Shown here: positions 48,065-58,257 of the stretch, in pieces
How positions within the stretch are numbered: the first letter of the stretch is position 1
Layout: the number at the start of each line of letters is the position of its first letter
Source of the DNA: Isoetes taiwanensis
Taxonomy: Eukaryota; Streptophyta; Lycopodiopsida; Isoetales; Isoetaceae
Assembly: GCA_021234155.1 (NCBI GenBank)
Contig: JAJEKV010000006.1
Coordinates: 4,559,727 to 4,623,726 of the forward strand
Length of the DNA stretch: 64,000 nucleotides
Reading direction: 5' to 3'
The notes under the pieces: model-generated
Database searches by the model: none
What the model saw: the letters and a program-made list of their open reading frames with translations, nothing else
What the model was told of the DNA's origin: nothing
Position numbers and translations under genes: made by a program

Positions 48065-48164
48065 TTGTTGCCTCCACAACGTGGGTTTATCAAAGGCACG
48101 CCTCTAATATATATATGGAATAGATGCACTATAAATACTAGAAAATGAATTAATCCCTTCAAGA

Positions 48165-48245
48165 AAGAAGTTAGCGTATTGGTAAAGGTGTTGGCTTGGG
48201 TGCAGAAGGTCAGGGGTTCAATCCCATGATGTACCTTTTTCTTAA
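48165..48245 (+). mobile_element. tRNA-related SINE-like head 1
   Basis: TTAGCGTATTGGTAAAGGTG resembles a pol III A box, and GGGGTTCAATCCC about 35 bp later resembles a B box. Together they look like a degenerate tRNA, as in plant SINE 5' ends. It does not form a proper tRNA cloverleaf as far as I can judge. Confidence 0.45.
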
Positions 48246-48317
48246 AAGAACTGCTAACTGGACAAAACAGAATATTAAATATGTATAACAAAGTAATAGA
48301 ACACCTATATGTTATAT

Positions 48318-48428
48318 AAAGATAGTTGGCAAGATGGAAAGAGTGTTGGGTTGGAAGTAAGAGGTCACGGGTTCAAAACGCGGGCGAAAACGGAAAAAAT
48401 TATTTAAAAAAAAAAAAAAAAAAAAAAA
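48318..48428 (+). mobile_element. tRNA-related SINE-like unit 2 with A-tail
   Basis: ATAGTTGGCAAGATGGAAAG (A-box-like) and GAGGTCACGGGTTCAAAAC (B-box-like) are followed by a short unique part and an A-run of 23 (48406-48428). This head-body-poly(A) layout fits a short plant SINE inserted in the LARD interior. Target duplications were not identified. Confidence 0.5.
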
Positions 48429-48860
48429 CGGACGCGTATTTTTATACGGCGGACCGTATGGGGCGCTGACGTGCTTATACGTGTTTTATTTTCAAAAAGA
48501 AACACCCTCGGGTACGTCGGCGCCCCTTTTTGTTTTTCGGCGGCCTGTTGTCCGTTTTGCCTCGGGAGACGTGCCCCCTAGGGTATTTGAGAGGTGCCCG
48601 ATCCATTGGAGCCGTTTTCGCCTTCATCCGAGCTACCTACAAAAAGTTATAGCCCTTCCAAACTTGGGTCCTCCAGTCACAACTTTTTTCCCTCCAAATC
48701 GCCCTAAACTTCCTAAAACTCCCAATTTATTACATCCACCTAACACAAAACTAAATCACCAAAAAGTTAAGCAGTCCAACTAGCCTAGACTCCCACTCAA
48801 CTACCGAACTAACGGGTTAAAGATTTGGTCAGTGCTATGATTCCGGTCAACCAAAATCAT

Positions 48861-48873
48861 GGCTCTGATACCA
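48861..48873 (-). other. LARD primer-binding site (initiator tRNA-Met)
   Basis: Minus sense TGGTATCAGAGCC, followed by ATGATTTTGG. Confidence 0.9.
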
Positions 48874-48874
48874 C

Positions 48875-50447
48875 TGTGACGCTCCCTGAACATATACGAC
48901 CCTCTGACGATATATATCGAGGACTTTCCCTCCCATGGCGACCAACTTCGCCATGAGCGGGCCCCTCCGCCTATTTCGGGCCATCTATAATATGATGCCC
49001 GAAAGAAGGACACGGAAGGGTCATTCGCCCACGCTTCAATGGGGCTCCTACGTCGCGGAAGCGTGAATACATGTTAGCACACATCATAAATCATATATAA
49101 ATAACCACCACGAAGGGTGGCACATCCATCCAAGTACCAACGACAAAGAATATGCATCTAAACCTAAGAAAACACCCCAAACCCCAGGTTCTACCCCGGT
49201 TCGGAGACTCCGATGAGGATGGACTCCACGGCTCGGCCTCAAGAGATCAGCAGACGCAGGTATAACCCGGGCGCTATGGGGGCATAGAACATCGGCTAGG
49301 GTTGTCCACTCCATCCGCCCCTCCTGTGCACACTTTGCAGATGAGTCCAATCACGCTATGGCGTCACTATAGCCTTCCGGATACGCAGACTCAAGGTATC
49401 ACCCTTCGAGCCTACTACAGGGTTCATGAAGTCCCGTCCGATGAGGCAGGTCGGGGAAGCGTCCCCTTCCAGGATCACAGTGGTTCCATGGGTGGACTAG
49501 AGAATACGTGCCGCATCAGCGACCCCCGCATCCGTACCCGACTTACTCGCCCTAAATCTACTCAAAGTGCAAGGTGCCCCATGGGGTCACACCAACTACA
49601 CCTGGGAGTGTCGGACCCATACAGGCCTGGATCGCGCCTAGCTCACCGGGCCTCAGCTATTAGGCCTAGTCCACAGAGGGAGTCTCGGGAGCCTTTTATG
49701 TTCGTGCAAGACCCCACCCCCACTTCACCTGTGTGTCCCTTGTTTGGTGCTATGTCACTCCATAGCATCCACGACTCGGTGGGCTCTTGTGCCATGCCAT
49801 CTAATGGGAATAATCTGGGGGCTATATCTAGGAGCATACTACAATACATGGGCTCGAGAGGTCTCTACCCCGTAATCCCCCATATCCCGACCGCTAACTA
49901 AGCAAAGAACTACTAAACCATCAACCAAAGCACGTCATGTCTAGAGATAAGAATACTCACCATATCAATCAAGGGTTAGTCTAACGGGTAAACCACGGAG
50001 AAAAACAGAGAGAACACACCACGTAGAGGCTATGCTATAAATCAACAAAGTAACCTCTTGACTAACCACAAATCGGTCTTGGGCTGCTCCATCTCGACTA
50101 ATCAAGGGCCGGGCAGGGCTGCCCTCCTCCTCCATCCCCAATTGCTCCCAATTCGAATTGGGGCACAAAAGCCCTAATTTGGGTGTCCAAAATGGCAACC
50201 CTACCTTGCCCAATCGATTTGGGCCAGGTGGCATGTCATAAATTAACTAATTTGGTATTTTAGCCCTTTTTAATATTAGGATAAGCCCTAAATTCGAATT
50301 AGGGTTTTGGTTAGGTTTCCACCTTTATAATTTAATTATTAACATAGCTAACCTTAGCTTATGAATAATTAATGTGCCATTAATTATTCATAGTGACGTG
50401 TCACGTATTTATACTTAAATATGCGTATAAATATGTGGAACGTCACA
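48875..50447 (-). repeat. LARD 5' LTR
   Basis: TGTGACG...CGTCACA. The last 300 bases (50150-50447) match 42570-42873 almost without change, while GC-rich parts differ at CAG/CTG words. The CATAT duplication follows. Confidence 0.9.
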
Positions 50448-50533
50448 CATATCTCATGAGACCATTGCAAACTCATCTACTCCATATATTCAATGAACCT
50501 AATATTCGAATTTCATCTGTCTCATACTCTTCA
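50448..50533 (-). repeat. CATAT duplication and start of copia 5' LTR
   Basis: CATAT (50448-50452), then the first 81 bp of the copia 5' LTR (element sense starts TGAAGAGTATGAGACAG at 50533). This intact stretch is the reference that proves both the Helitron and LARD insertions. Confidence 0.85.
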
Positions 50534-51845
50534 ATTGACCATCAAGTTACTTTATAATTTGTATTAGTTTCAATACTGTTGGAAGAACTGATGTGTATGG
50601 ACATGGTAGTTTATATAAGATATGATTTTGTTATCCTTCTTACATAAAGCTAGAAATGTTAGCTAAGTCATGACATATGTGAGGTACATGCGTGAAGTTG
50701 GCCTTGCATGACAGTGTGATGTTCATGGCCAAGCCAAATCCATGAAAGGGAAGTATGCCAACTTATAAGGTGCTATAGTTGACAATCAAGTCGAGCATTC
50801 ACATTGGATACAATTAAATGTTGAAAGTTATTCCAATAATAAATTCTCTAAGTGTTAGCTTGGATAATTGTTATTGTTGCATAATGCCTTACATTATGCT
50901 GAGGACAACATTATGTTGACAAATCAAAGATTTTATTAAACATAATACAAATGCTAAAATCCAACACAAAAATTACACAACCCCGTCTTACCATACATTA
51001 AAAAGAAAACATTGGGTACCAACAATTATTACTCAATTTTTTATTATAATAAATATACACATAAAAAATCTAATAGATACGCATTCATAGACAACGCATT
51101 ATTGTCCCAGTCTTCATATACAACCACATAGACAACTTATTTTGTTTCTATCATCTGTGGTAGTATTGCTGAAAGAAACGATGATCTTGCATTTTAAGAG
51201 CTCAGTCATGTAACAAGACAAGCAATTCATATAAATTCGTTTTGGGGTGTAGTTTATGTAAATCCAAAGTATATTGAAGCATACGACAACCTCCAACAGT
51301 AATAACTTGCAGCCTTACTGGGTTTCTATCATCTGTAGTAGTATTGCTGTAGTAGTGTTGCTGAAAGAAATGGTGTCCTGGATTTCAAGAGCCAGATAAG
51401 CAGCTTGCACAAGAAGATATTATATTGGGCTCATTCTATTTCTAAGTAAAGCGATCATTCTAATTCTTAGTATGATATTGGGTCATTCTATTTTGGCATG
51501 TCAGAACGTCTATAAAATTATTTAATTGCTTGCATTCTTAACGAATGTGAAGAACGTTGTTACAGTTTATGGCATGGCAAACTAAAAGGGCCAGAGCTTG
51601 GTTTTGATTAAGAGGTAGCTTAATTATTATAATTTCTGCCCGTGGATGGTTGGGTATGTAATTTAGGCATATTCAAAGTATATAGAAATACAACTTATTT
51701 CTTTTTTATGATGTGTGATATCAAACTGAGATATAAGCAGACTGAAATTTCAATTTAACATCACTTATTCATAGACAATGCATTAGTGTCCCAGTCTTCA
51801 TATAAAATCACATAGAAAGCCCACCGAAGGTGGGCAAGTTTCTAG
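50534..51845 (+). other. non-coding DNA ending in a Helitron terminus
   Basis: No gene. Internal repeats: CATTCATAGACAACGCATTA and GTCCCAGTCTTCATATA at 51082-51120 recur at 51766-51805; TTTCTATCATCTGTGGTAGT at about 51150 recurs near 51325. The 3' end is described separately. The left end of this Helitron lies somewhere in here but was not found. Confidence 0.4.
51819..51845 (+). mobile_element. second Helitron 3' terminus
   Basis: Perfect 7-bp stem GCCCACC-GAA-GGTGGGC (51819-51835), then six bases (AAGTTT) and CTAG followed by T. Structure is the same as at 32722 but the sequence is different, so it is another Helitron family. Confidence 0.65.
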
Positions 51846-52497
51846 TATGCAATAAAGACTTTGGATGCAAACGAATGGAGTGCCTAATTTTGATATAAGT
51901 AAAACATAATAAATATTTTGAAAGCAAACAAATGCAATACCTAATTGACATGAGTGGAATGCAACAGACTCTTCTCTAGAATTCTTGTGCATAATCAGCC
52001 ATGCCGTAATAATATCTTCTTGACCCCTAGATATTTCAGTGGCCCTTAGATAAGGTCCTTAAAAACCAATGGTCCATTAAAAAAGAAAAAACTTTTTTGA
52101 TTAAAAAGCTTTTTCCTTCGACCAAAATTTTGAGAAAAGCATTTGCCAACGTAATTGCCTTTGTCCTTTTTTTGTTTTTATTTTCTTCCTTAATTATATG
52201 AATACCATAGGCTAATAAGACATCGATGATAGCAAAGCCCAACAAAACTTAGTTGGCCCAACAAAACTAATATTAAACGTAGATGTTGCCTCCTTGTATA
52301 TTCTCATGGTTCACATATAACGATATTTCATTTTGTTTATGAACATTGTCTTCCGATGCTTTTTGTTTTTCTTATCAGTCACTTCACTGGTTAGTTAATA
52401 AGCATGCATCTCCATCATCTTTCCTGATGATCTGGCAAAGGGAACTGTAGATCTAATCTTGGCTACTTAGGTATAAGCCTAGCCTCACTTCTATTAA
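51846..52497. other. non-coding DNA with a partial copy of the Stig1 3' flank
   Basis: 52127-52225 (AAAAGCATTTGCCAACGTAA, TTCCTTAATTATATGAATAC) resembles 56993-57105 and, more weakly, 61970-62035. These are the sequences just after the Stig1-like pseudogenes. The gene part is absent here. Confidence 0.55.
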
Positions 52498-53602
52498 TGA
52501 CATGTCCAGGGTAGCCCTTAAGCTTGAAATATCGCCAAAAGGCTATTTTTTTGGACATTTGCATTTTTTTTCACTACTGTTAAGTAGGATCAATTAGGAG
52601 TGGTACTAATAAAATATCGCCACCTTGTCTACGAAATTTTCTCCTTCCACTCATAAGTTAGCCTACATCACTAAATGATGGATTCTTGGATTCGTCCCCA
52701 TGTGAATTTTATTCTTGGTAATTATTCTAAAATCGCCCCTTAATTCCAAAAATCATGTAAAATTTATACAAATTCTATTCTTGGTGAGTTTTTTGAATTG
52801 TCATTTACCTCCAGGAAAAAACAAGAGGGGAAGGGGGAAAACCATGCATGTTACATGGATTTCATGATCCGGCTCCAACATCCAAATATGCAATCTTGGA
52901 GTATTTTTGCTTTTGGTCTGTTGTTTATCCAATCTTAAAAAGATGACTGAAATCAAATTAGTTTGTGCTTGCCCAGCATAATATGCAATTATGCCTGGGC
53001 TAAGTTTGTGTACTTATTGTTGTTAGCCCTTAGTGTGGAGCTATTGAGATTTACAATCAAATAAGGATATGAGGTATGTTGTAGAGTAGTTATAGTTGGT
53101 TTGCTTACTCATTTTATCAGAATACTTGCCCTCTTGATTTGGTTATGAGGCAATTGATTTTCTTACATTTTAGAGCAACCATACCTTATCTTGGCTATTA
53201 ATTTTTTCTTTTCTTTTTTTTTATCATGATTATTTCTATGTACGTGCAACCAATCTAGGTAATACATGATGTATATGATTGTCTGTCTCCTATATTTTAA
53301 TCATCAACTGCTCAGTTCAATTGTTGCACAGACATCCTTATGACATGATCAAACTCTTCAAATTGGTGACGAATGATTTTAAATATCGTGGTAGAAATCT
53401 AGGGTTTAGGCATTTAGATATCTTGAGAAAAAAGTATATATTCCACTGCTTGATGGATGAACGATTCGCCAAGGTTGCTACAACTCAAATTGAAGCCCGA
53501 AACAAAATCGCCAACATAACTAATAAAAAAAGCTAAGATTCGCCTCATATTCTAAATTACACCTATGAAAATTTGGGCTTAAGGGCTACCCTGGACATGT
53601 CA
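52498..53602. mobile_element. 1.1-kb unit bounded by 26-bp perfect inverted repeats
   Basis: TGACATGTCCAGGGTAGCCC plus TTAAGC at 52498-52523 occurs as an exact reverse complement at 53577-53602. Such ends suggest a DNA transposon, but no target duplication is visible. Inside, an 85-residue open frame (53279-53536, with RHPYDMIKLFKLVTNDFKYR and KKYIFHCLMDERFAKVA) has no domain I recognise. Confidence 0.45.
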
Positions 53603-54639
53603 GTGGCAAAGTTGGTATTGCTTTATGCGCTTTTTATTCTCAAACCCGGGCTCCTCGTCGGATTCAATGTAACATGATCACCCCTTTGATCTGTGATAAA
53701 CTATACAAACAGATGGACATGTGGCCAGGAAGGAGAAGCATCAACAGATGATATGGCCAGATCCTTTCATACAATTCAAAATATTGAGATACTGTTCAAT
53801 CTGGTTTGAAGCCTCGCATGTCGATACAGATCAGCTGCGCATGATCAAGTACAAGAGTAGATGGGATACCTACTGTGTGCACAACTTTATCACGTCGGGG
53901 GTATCTTGGATTTTGTGTTTGTGTTTCAAGTATGCTTTGTAGACTCTAGATGGACTAATTGTGCACACTTAGTTAAGGAGCATCTAGGCAACACCCAAAA
54001 GGTATTGAATTTGAAAGATGCCTTTTACATGAGAACATAAAGGTAGGATATATATTGTGGTCATCTAGAGTTTAGACATGTAAACGATATTACAATGTCA
54101 ACTCTTGAGCTCCTTACTAGTAGTTTATATGGAAACATGAGATTGACATTGTTTTGATGAACATTCAGTTTACTGACAATTAAACCTTAACTCTGCCACA
54201 TTTATGTACCACATATAGTGGAAGGAATGAACGTTGTAGTATTCGAGGAATTAAATTTACACTGTAAATAAAAAAAAAAATCGAATATATCATAGACCAT
54301 CGACGAAATATTTGGTCAAAAACCAATTATTATATTATTACTACTATTAAAGGTGAAACAATAAGCTCAATCCCCCGTTCTTCTTCTTTTCTAGATTTGT
54401 GCTATATTTAGGTAATAGTTTATATGTGATTCATGAACTTACCCGTGTTTTTTGATTTTTTTTTTCTTCTTTCAAAACAAAAAAAAAACCACCTCCCATA
54501 ACACACCAAAACAAAAATTTCCCAATTTTTTTTTTTCAATACAAAGCACGCCCGCATTTTTGTTTTTTTTTTTTTTTTTTTCAAACTAAAAAACATATCT
54601 CCATTTTTTACACAAAAGGGAACTATGGCTATCGACCCT
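53603..54639. other. non-coding; left part of a segmental duplication
   Basis: 54090-54380 resembles 61680-61930 (shared: GCCACATTTATGTACCACATATA-type word, ACCATCGACGAAA, TTTGGTCAA, CCAATTATTAT, AATAAGCTCAAT). Several T and A homopolymers at 54460-54600. No gene. Confidence 0.5.
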
Positions 54640-54654
54640 CAAAACAAAGTATCT
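54640..54654. repeat. 15-bp target duplication, left, of the LINE
   Basis: CAAAACAAAGTATCT, repeated exactly at 56737-56751. Confidence 0.9.
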
Positions 54655-56736
54655 TTTTTTTTTTTTTTGAAAGAGTGAAGCTTTTTAGTCATTAATTATG
54701 GAAAATAAATAAACATAGAGTTGAGATCAAATATTTGATCATCATAATAGGAATTGAGATAAGAAGTAGCCTCAATTCAGATCAGAAGTAGCATAAAAAA
54801 TAGCATGTAATTTAGAATTTAAGCTTTATGCATGAGAGCATAAAATTCAAAACTAAATGTTATAGAATATCTTCAAATTTGCCTTCTATGTAATAGCCTT
54901 CTGTTTGTTGTATGAAAGAACTCTTGAAAAAACCTCCATACAAGGCCGGGTTGCTCCATCAGGCAGGTAAAATTTGATAACTTGAGAAGCAACTGCAGAT
55001 ACCAAAGAGCCAGAAACCTGATAAAGAACCTGAATAAAAAGGAGCCAAACAGGGGTAAGACAAAGAGTATCAGAAATCATAAGTGTCCAAGAAATGGAAG
55101 TGGTCTCGGAAGTGAGGATGCAGAATGGGACTTCCATTGTTTCCCCAATTAACTAACTCAATCAACCTGTCTGAGTTACAAGTGGACATGAGGTGAATCA
55201 TGGTGCCATAACAATCTGCTCTCCCCCTGTGATAATAGTAGCATTCCCTATAAAACTGAAACTGTTGTTCTGCCATGTTTGCACTGTTATTTTCCAAGAA
55301 CCTATAGAGAATGATCATAAGATATGTTTCCTTGCAGAATTCATTACCCCATTCTAACTCTTTCTGCTGAACCTGCTGAATACTTTGGATTAATCTTCCC
55401 CTTACTGATCCAGTCCACTGATTGTAATCCCAAAATCTGTGAACAGATAATTTCCTTGGGTGAGGATATTTGTAAACTTCAGCATCATCGAGGTCAAGAT
55501 TGAGCTTGACTTTACAATTCCTCAGATAATCTAGCATGAACATATTCAGAATTAGGCAATGTTTGATTACAAAATAGTTTAAAAAAACCATAAGCTCCTG
55601 AGAAATTCCCAGCAGTTGTCAATTTGTGAGTCACCATTTTTATGCTTATAAGCAGTGATAGTCAGCTCAACATCATAAATAACCTGTAATTTAATCCAGA
55701 ATGTCGAAATGGTATGCCCCCCATGCAAACATCTATTTCTATGTTTCCAAATATTCCATAGAGCTATAAAAGAAATAGAGTTTTTAACTTTATTATCAGA
55801 AATAAGAAAGTTAACAATACTTCTTGGTCTGCTAATTTGGAAAACATGTTCAAACCAGATCCAGAAAGAAGTTAGCTTTGGACATGAGAAAATATGGTCA
55901 ATATCTTCAATATTATTGCAAAGAAGAGGGCAAAATGGATTTAAGACAGAATTGTTTGTGACATTAGCATTATCATACGAGGAGTGTCTACACAAAGTCT
56001 CCAAATTGGGAATGCTCTTGTTTGCAAGCAACCAGATAAAATAAGATATTTTAGGAGCACAGTATGAGTTCCATACATTCTTAAAGAGAGAAATCCCAGA
56101 TTCAGCTGGAATATTCCAGTAAAGGCAAGCTTTAGAAATTTGATTGGCATTTGTCAAGAATTTATAGATAGGGCCAACTTTATAAAGATATTTACCTTTG
56201 TGATTCCAGTCAATAAGAGCTGAGGCAGAACCATGCAAACTATAAGAAGACACCTTATTTAGAATGTACTTAAAGAGTGTCCTGTCAAGTAGAGGTACCA
56301 TTGACCCTGGCTTTGAATCTGGTCCAAGTAATCCATCTGCCATTAAACCAAATGTCTCCCAAAGTTTTGATGCCAGCAGATGTCCATTTCTTATATATTC
56401 TAGGATGATTGATTGCCAAGGGTACCAAATTAGCTTTAGCCAGAGCAGGATTCCAGAAGATAGTCATTTCCTTGTCAGCCTGACTAATGGCACTATGGCA
56501 ATAAGCAGTATGCACATTATTCCAAGCAGTAATAAGATTTCTCATTAGAGGAGACAAATTGGCTGCTGGCTTAAGCCTATTGAAAGCAGAAGATGGCAAA
56601 GCATGTTCAATTGTAGAATGACCCTCTATTGTGCTTTTGTTCAGCCAGAAATAGATAAATTTAGCAGCAGGATTATCTTGATTGAGCAAGGCCCTCCAAA
56701 CATATTTACCTGCTAGAGCATAACCCTGGAGTTGAG
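54655..56736 (-). mobile_element. 5'-truncated L1-type LINE, minus strand
   Basis: Flanked by a perfect 15-bp duplication; the 3' end is a poly(A) seen as T-run 54654-54668. The minus strand encodes the end of ORF2. 56689-56285 has MTIFWNPALAKANLVPLAIN and GIKTLGDIWFNGRWITW. After a frame change, 56343-55579 has KVGPIYKFL, WNSYCAPKISYFIWLLANKS, and the zf-RVT cysteine/histidine pattern CPLLCNNIEDIDHIFSCPKL, then FIALWNIWKHRNRCLH. The RT and endonuclease domains are missing because the copy is truncated. The remaining 0.9 kb before the tail has short unassigned frames. Confidence 0.88.
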
Positions 56737-57107
56737 CAAAACAAAGTATCTAGGCTCCTCGAGATTGCAAATCATCGCCATAGCCAGGAGCTCCAACTCT
56801 TGCGCTTCTGCAAACAACCACTCCAAATGCATAAATAAGGGATGGACCACGAACTGTAGCAAACAATGTGGCATGTAGCAAAAACTGTTTGCGGATATAA
56901 AGGCTTTTCTATTATTAGCTTCAACGTCCACCTTTATATACATTCTATTCTTTATAATTCCTTCTTTATATTTAAATGGTCAAACCTTTTCTATTTTAGG
57001 AAAAAAAAGCATTTGCCAACATAATTGCCTTTGTTTTTTTTATGTTCTTATTTTCTTCCTTAATTATATGGATACCATAGGGTAATGAGTCATCGATAGC
57101 AAAGTTA
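56737..57107. repeat. 15-bp target duplication, right, then Stig1-copy flank
   Basis: Duplication at 56737-56751. The following DNA (to about 57107) is the 3' flank of the first Stig1-like pseudogene and is shared in part with 52127-52225. Confidence 0.7.
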
Positions 57108-57387
57108 TTAGTGGAAAACACATTTAGAGCCTTGCCAGTTTTGCAAGCTGAGACATTTCTGGCCACACCAGCCACAGTTGTGTCTGCTTATCTCGAGATC
57201 GTACCATTTTCCAGCACAACAAGTGAAGCCATGATGACAATGGTGTCTTCAGCCATAAGGGCGCTCGTTAAGCTCGCTCTCTACCAACATGACCTTCACT
57301 CTTGGCATCAGCTGTCTTTGTAGCTTGCATGTGAAGTTGTGCAATCGCAAGAAGGAGAAGCACTGCAAAGACAATTTTGCAATCCAT
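57108..57387 (-). pseudogene. Stig1-like cysteine-rich secreted peptide, pseudogene copy 1
   Basis: Minus strand, ATG at 57385-57387, hydrophobic signal-like start (MDCKIVFAVLLLLAIAQLHM), then TADAKSEGHVGRERA and a stop. Relative to copy 2 a four-base insertion (GAGCGAGC) shifts the frame. In the other frame the Cys-rich domain can be followed (HHCHHGFTCCAGKWYDLEIS, HNCGWCGQKC) but cysteines are replaced by Tyr and Trp and there is a TGA. Stig1 peptides are secreted cell-wall/apoplast proteins. A TATA box (TATAAATA, 57460-57467 on the minus strand) lies 73 bp upstream of the ATG. Confidence 0.7.
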
Positions 57388-57459
57388 TTCTAAAGATATG
57401 AGTGTGAAGCGAGAAGCGAGAATGAGAAAGGATAGGCGTCTAAATAAATATGAAAGGTC

Positions 57460-57467
57460 TATTTATA
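57460..57467 (-). promoter_or_regulatory. TATA box of Stig1-like copy 1
   Basis: Minus sense CTATAAATAGACC; the same box is conserved before copy 2. Confidence 0.6.
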
Positions 57468-57702
57468 GTCACATTCGGCCACAACAGTCGATTTTTGGCG
57501 CGCCCCTTTACAGTGTCAAAACTTTATGGGCTTTGGAAGGATTAAATGCATTAGAAATCAAAACGACAATGAGCAAGAACAGATTCAGATTCAAGATGTA
57601 AAAGAAGGTTTCGAGAGTTTCTTTTTCCTAGTATCTTCTTGTTTGCTCTAGGTACCATGTGGGACATTTTATTAGCTTACAGAGCAGAGAATACGTTTCT
57701 GC

Positions 57703-58143
57703 ACATATAACTAACAGTAACATTATTTTAATACAAACCATTGCATCCAACACATTTAAATGAAAATCCCCCTGAAACCCCCTTTGGTTTGGGTGCATAT
57801 TCACACGGGGGGTTACTCCGGGCAACGAGAGCTGTCGGGTGGGCATATTTGCCCTTTATTCCAAGATCTGGACCGTACATAGCGATCCTCGTTTGTGGGG
57901 TATGCCTGTACAAGTTTATGTATACTATATATTAAGGTTTGCAAAATACTATAAGATTTGAGGGAATGTACTTAATGGTGTTAATTTTGTACATGTATTG
58001 TAAGTTTTTAGGGGCTCTCGCTGCCCTACGTAACCCCCCGTGTGAATATGCACCCAAACCAAAGGGGGTTTCAGGGGGATTTTCATTTAAATGTGTTGGA
58101 TGCAATGGTTTGTATTAAAATAATGTTACTGTTAGTTATATGT
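57703..58143. mobile_element. 441-bp inverted-repeat element (130-bp arms, 181-bp spacer)
   Basis: Arms 57703-57832 and 58014-58143 are reverse complements at 126 of 130 positions; all four differences are at the inner end. Outer ends read ACATATAACTAACAGTAACA. It includes the striking GGGGGATTTTCATTTAAATG and TTTGGTTTGGGTGCATATTC words. Long, near-identical arms suggest a MULE-type MITE or foldback element, or a recent inverted duplication; no target duplication was found. The transcript would fold into a long hairpin. A short GGGCCCTTCGGGCCC hairpin follows at 58168. Confidence 0.75.
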
Positions 58144-58257
58144 TGGTAGTTAAAAAAAAAAATTTGGGCCCTTCGGGCCCTAACAAAATCAGACAAAGAA
58201 AACAAGATAAACGCATTGAAAAAAAACTATGGTGCTGCACCACATACTCAAGTTATA

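Larger units (their letters stand above)
41290..50447 (-). mobile_element. LARD-type non-autonomous LTR retrotransposon, 9158 bp
   Basis: Two long LTRs (1584 and 1573 bp) begin and end with the inverted words TGTGACG / CGTCACA and are flanked by CATAT. The PBS (TGGTATCAGAGCC, minus sense, 48861-48873) lies two bases inside the right LTR, and a polypurine tract (AAGGTGGGGAGAA, minus sense) directly precedes the left LTR, so the element is on the minus strand. The 6-kb internal region has no gag or pol, which makes it a LARD that must use proteins of another element. The PPT context (GAGGACAACATCATTTTTAAG) is typical of gypsy chromovirus 3' ends, suggesting a gypsy parent. Confidence 0.85.
32723..50533 (-). 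mobile_element. Ty1/copia element, minus strand, with nested insertions
   Basis: Domain order on the minus strand is LTR, PBS, gag, protease, integrase, RT, RNase H, PPT, LTR, which is Ty1/copia. The 5' LTR is split by a LARD (41290-50447), gag by an insertion of about 0.57 kb, the gag-protease junction by a CACTA-like element (36000-39345), and the 3' LTR by a Helitron at 32722/32723. The surviving 47-bp LTR starts (32723-32769 and 50487-50533) match at 46 of 47 positions. Without insertions the element would be roughly 5 kb, normal for copia. Confidence 0.88.

Noticed and set aside
48165-48245. functional tRNA gene
   Set aside because: A- and B-box words are present, but acceptor and anticodon stems do not pair convincingly. 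A SINE-like head fits better.
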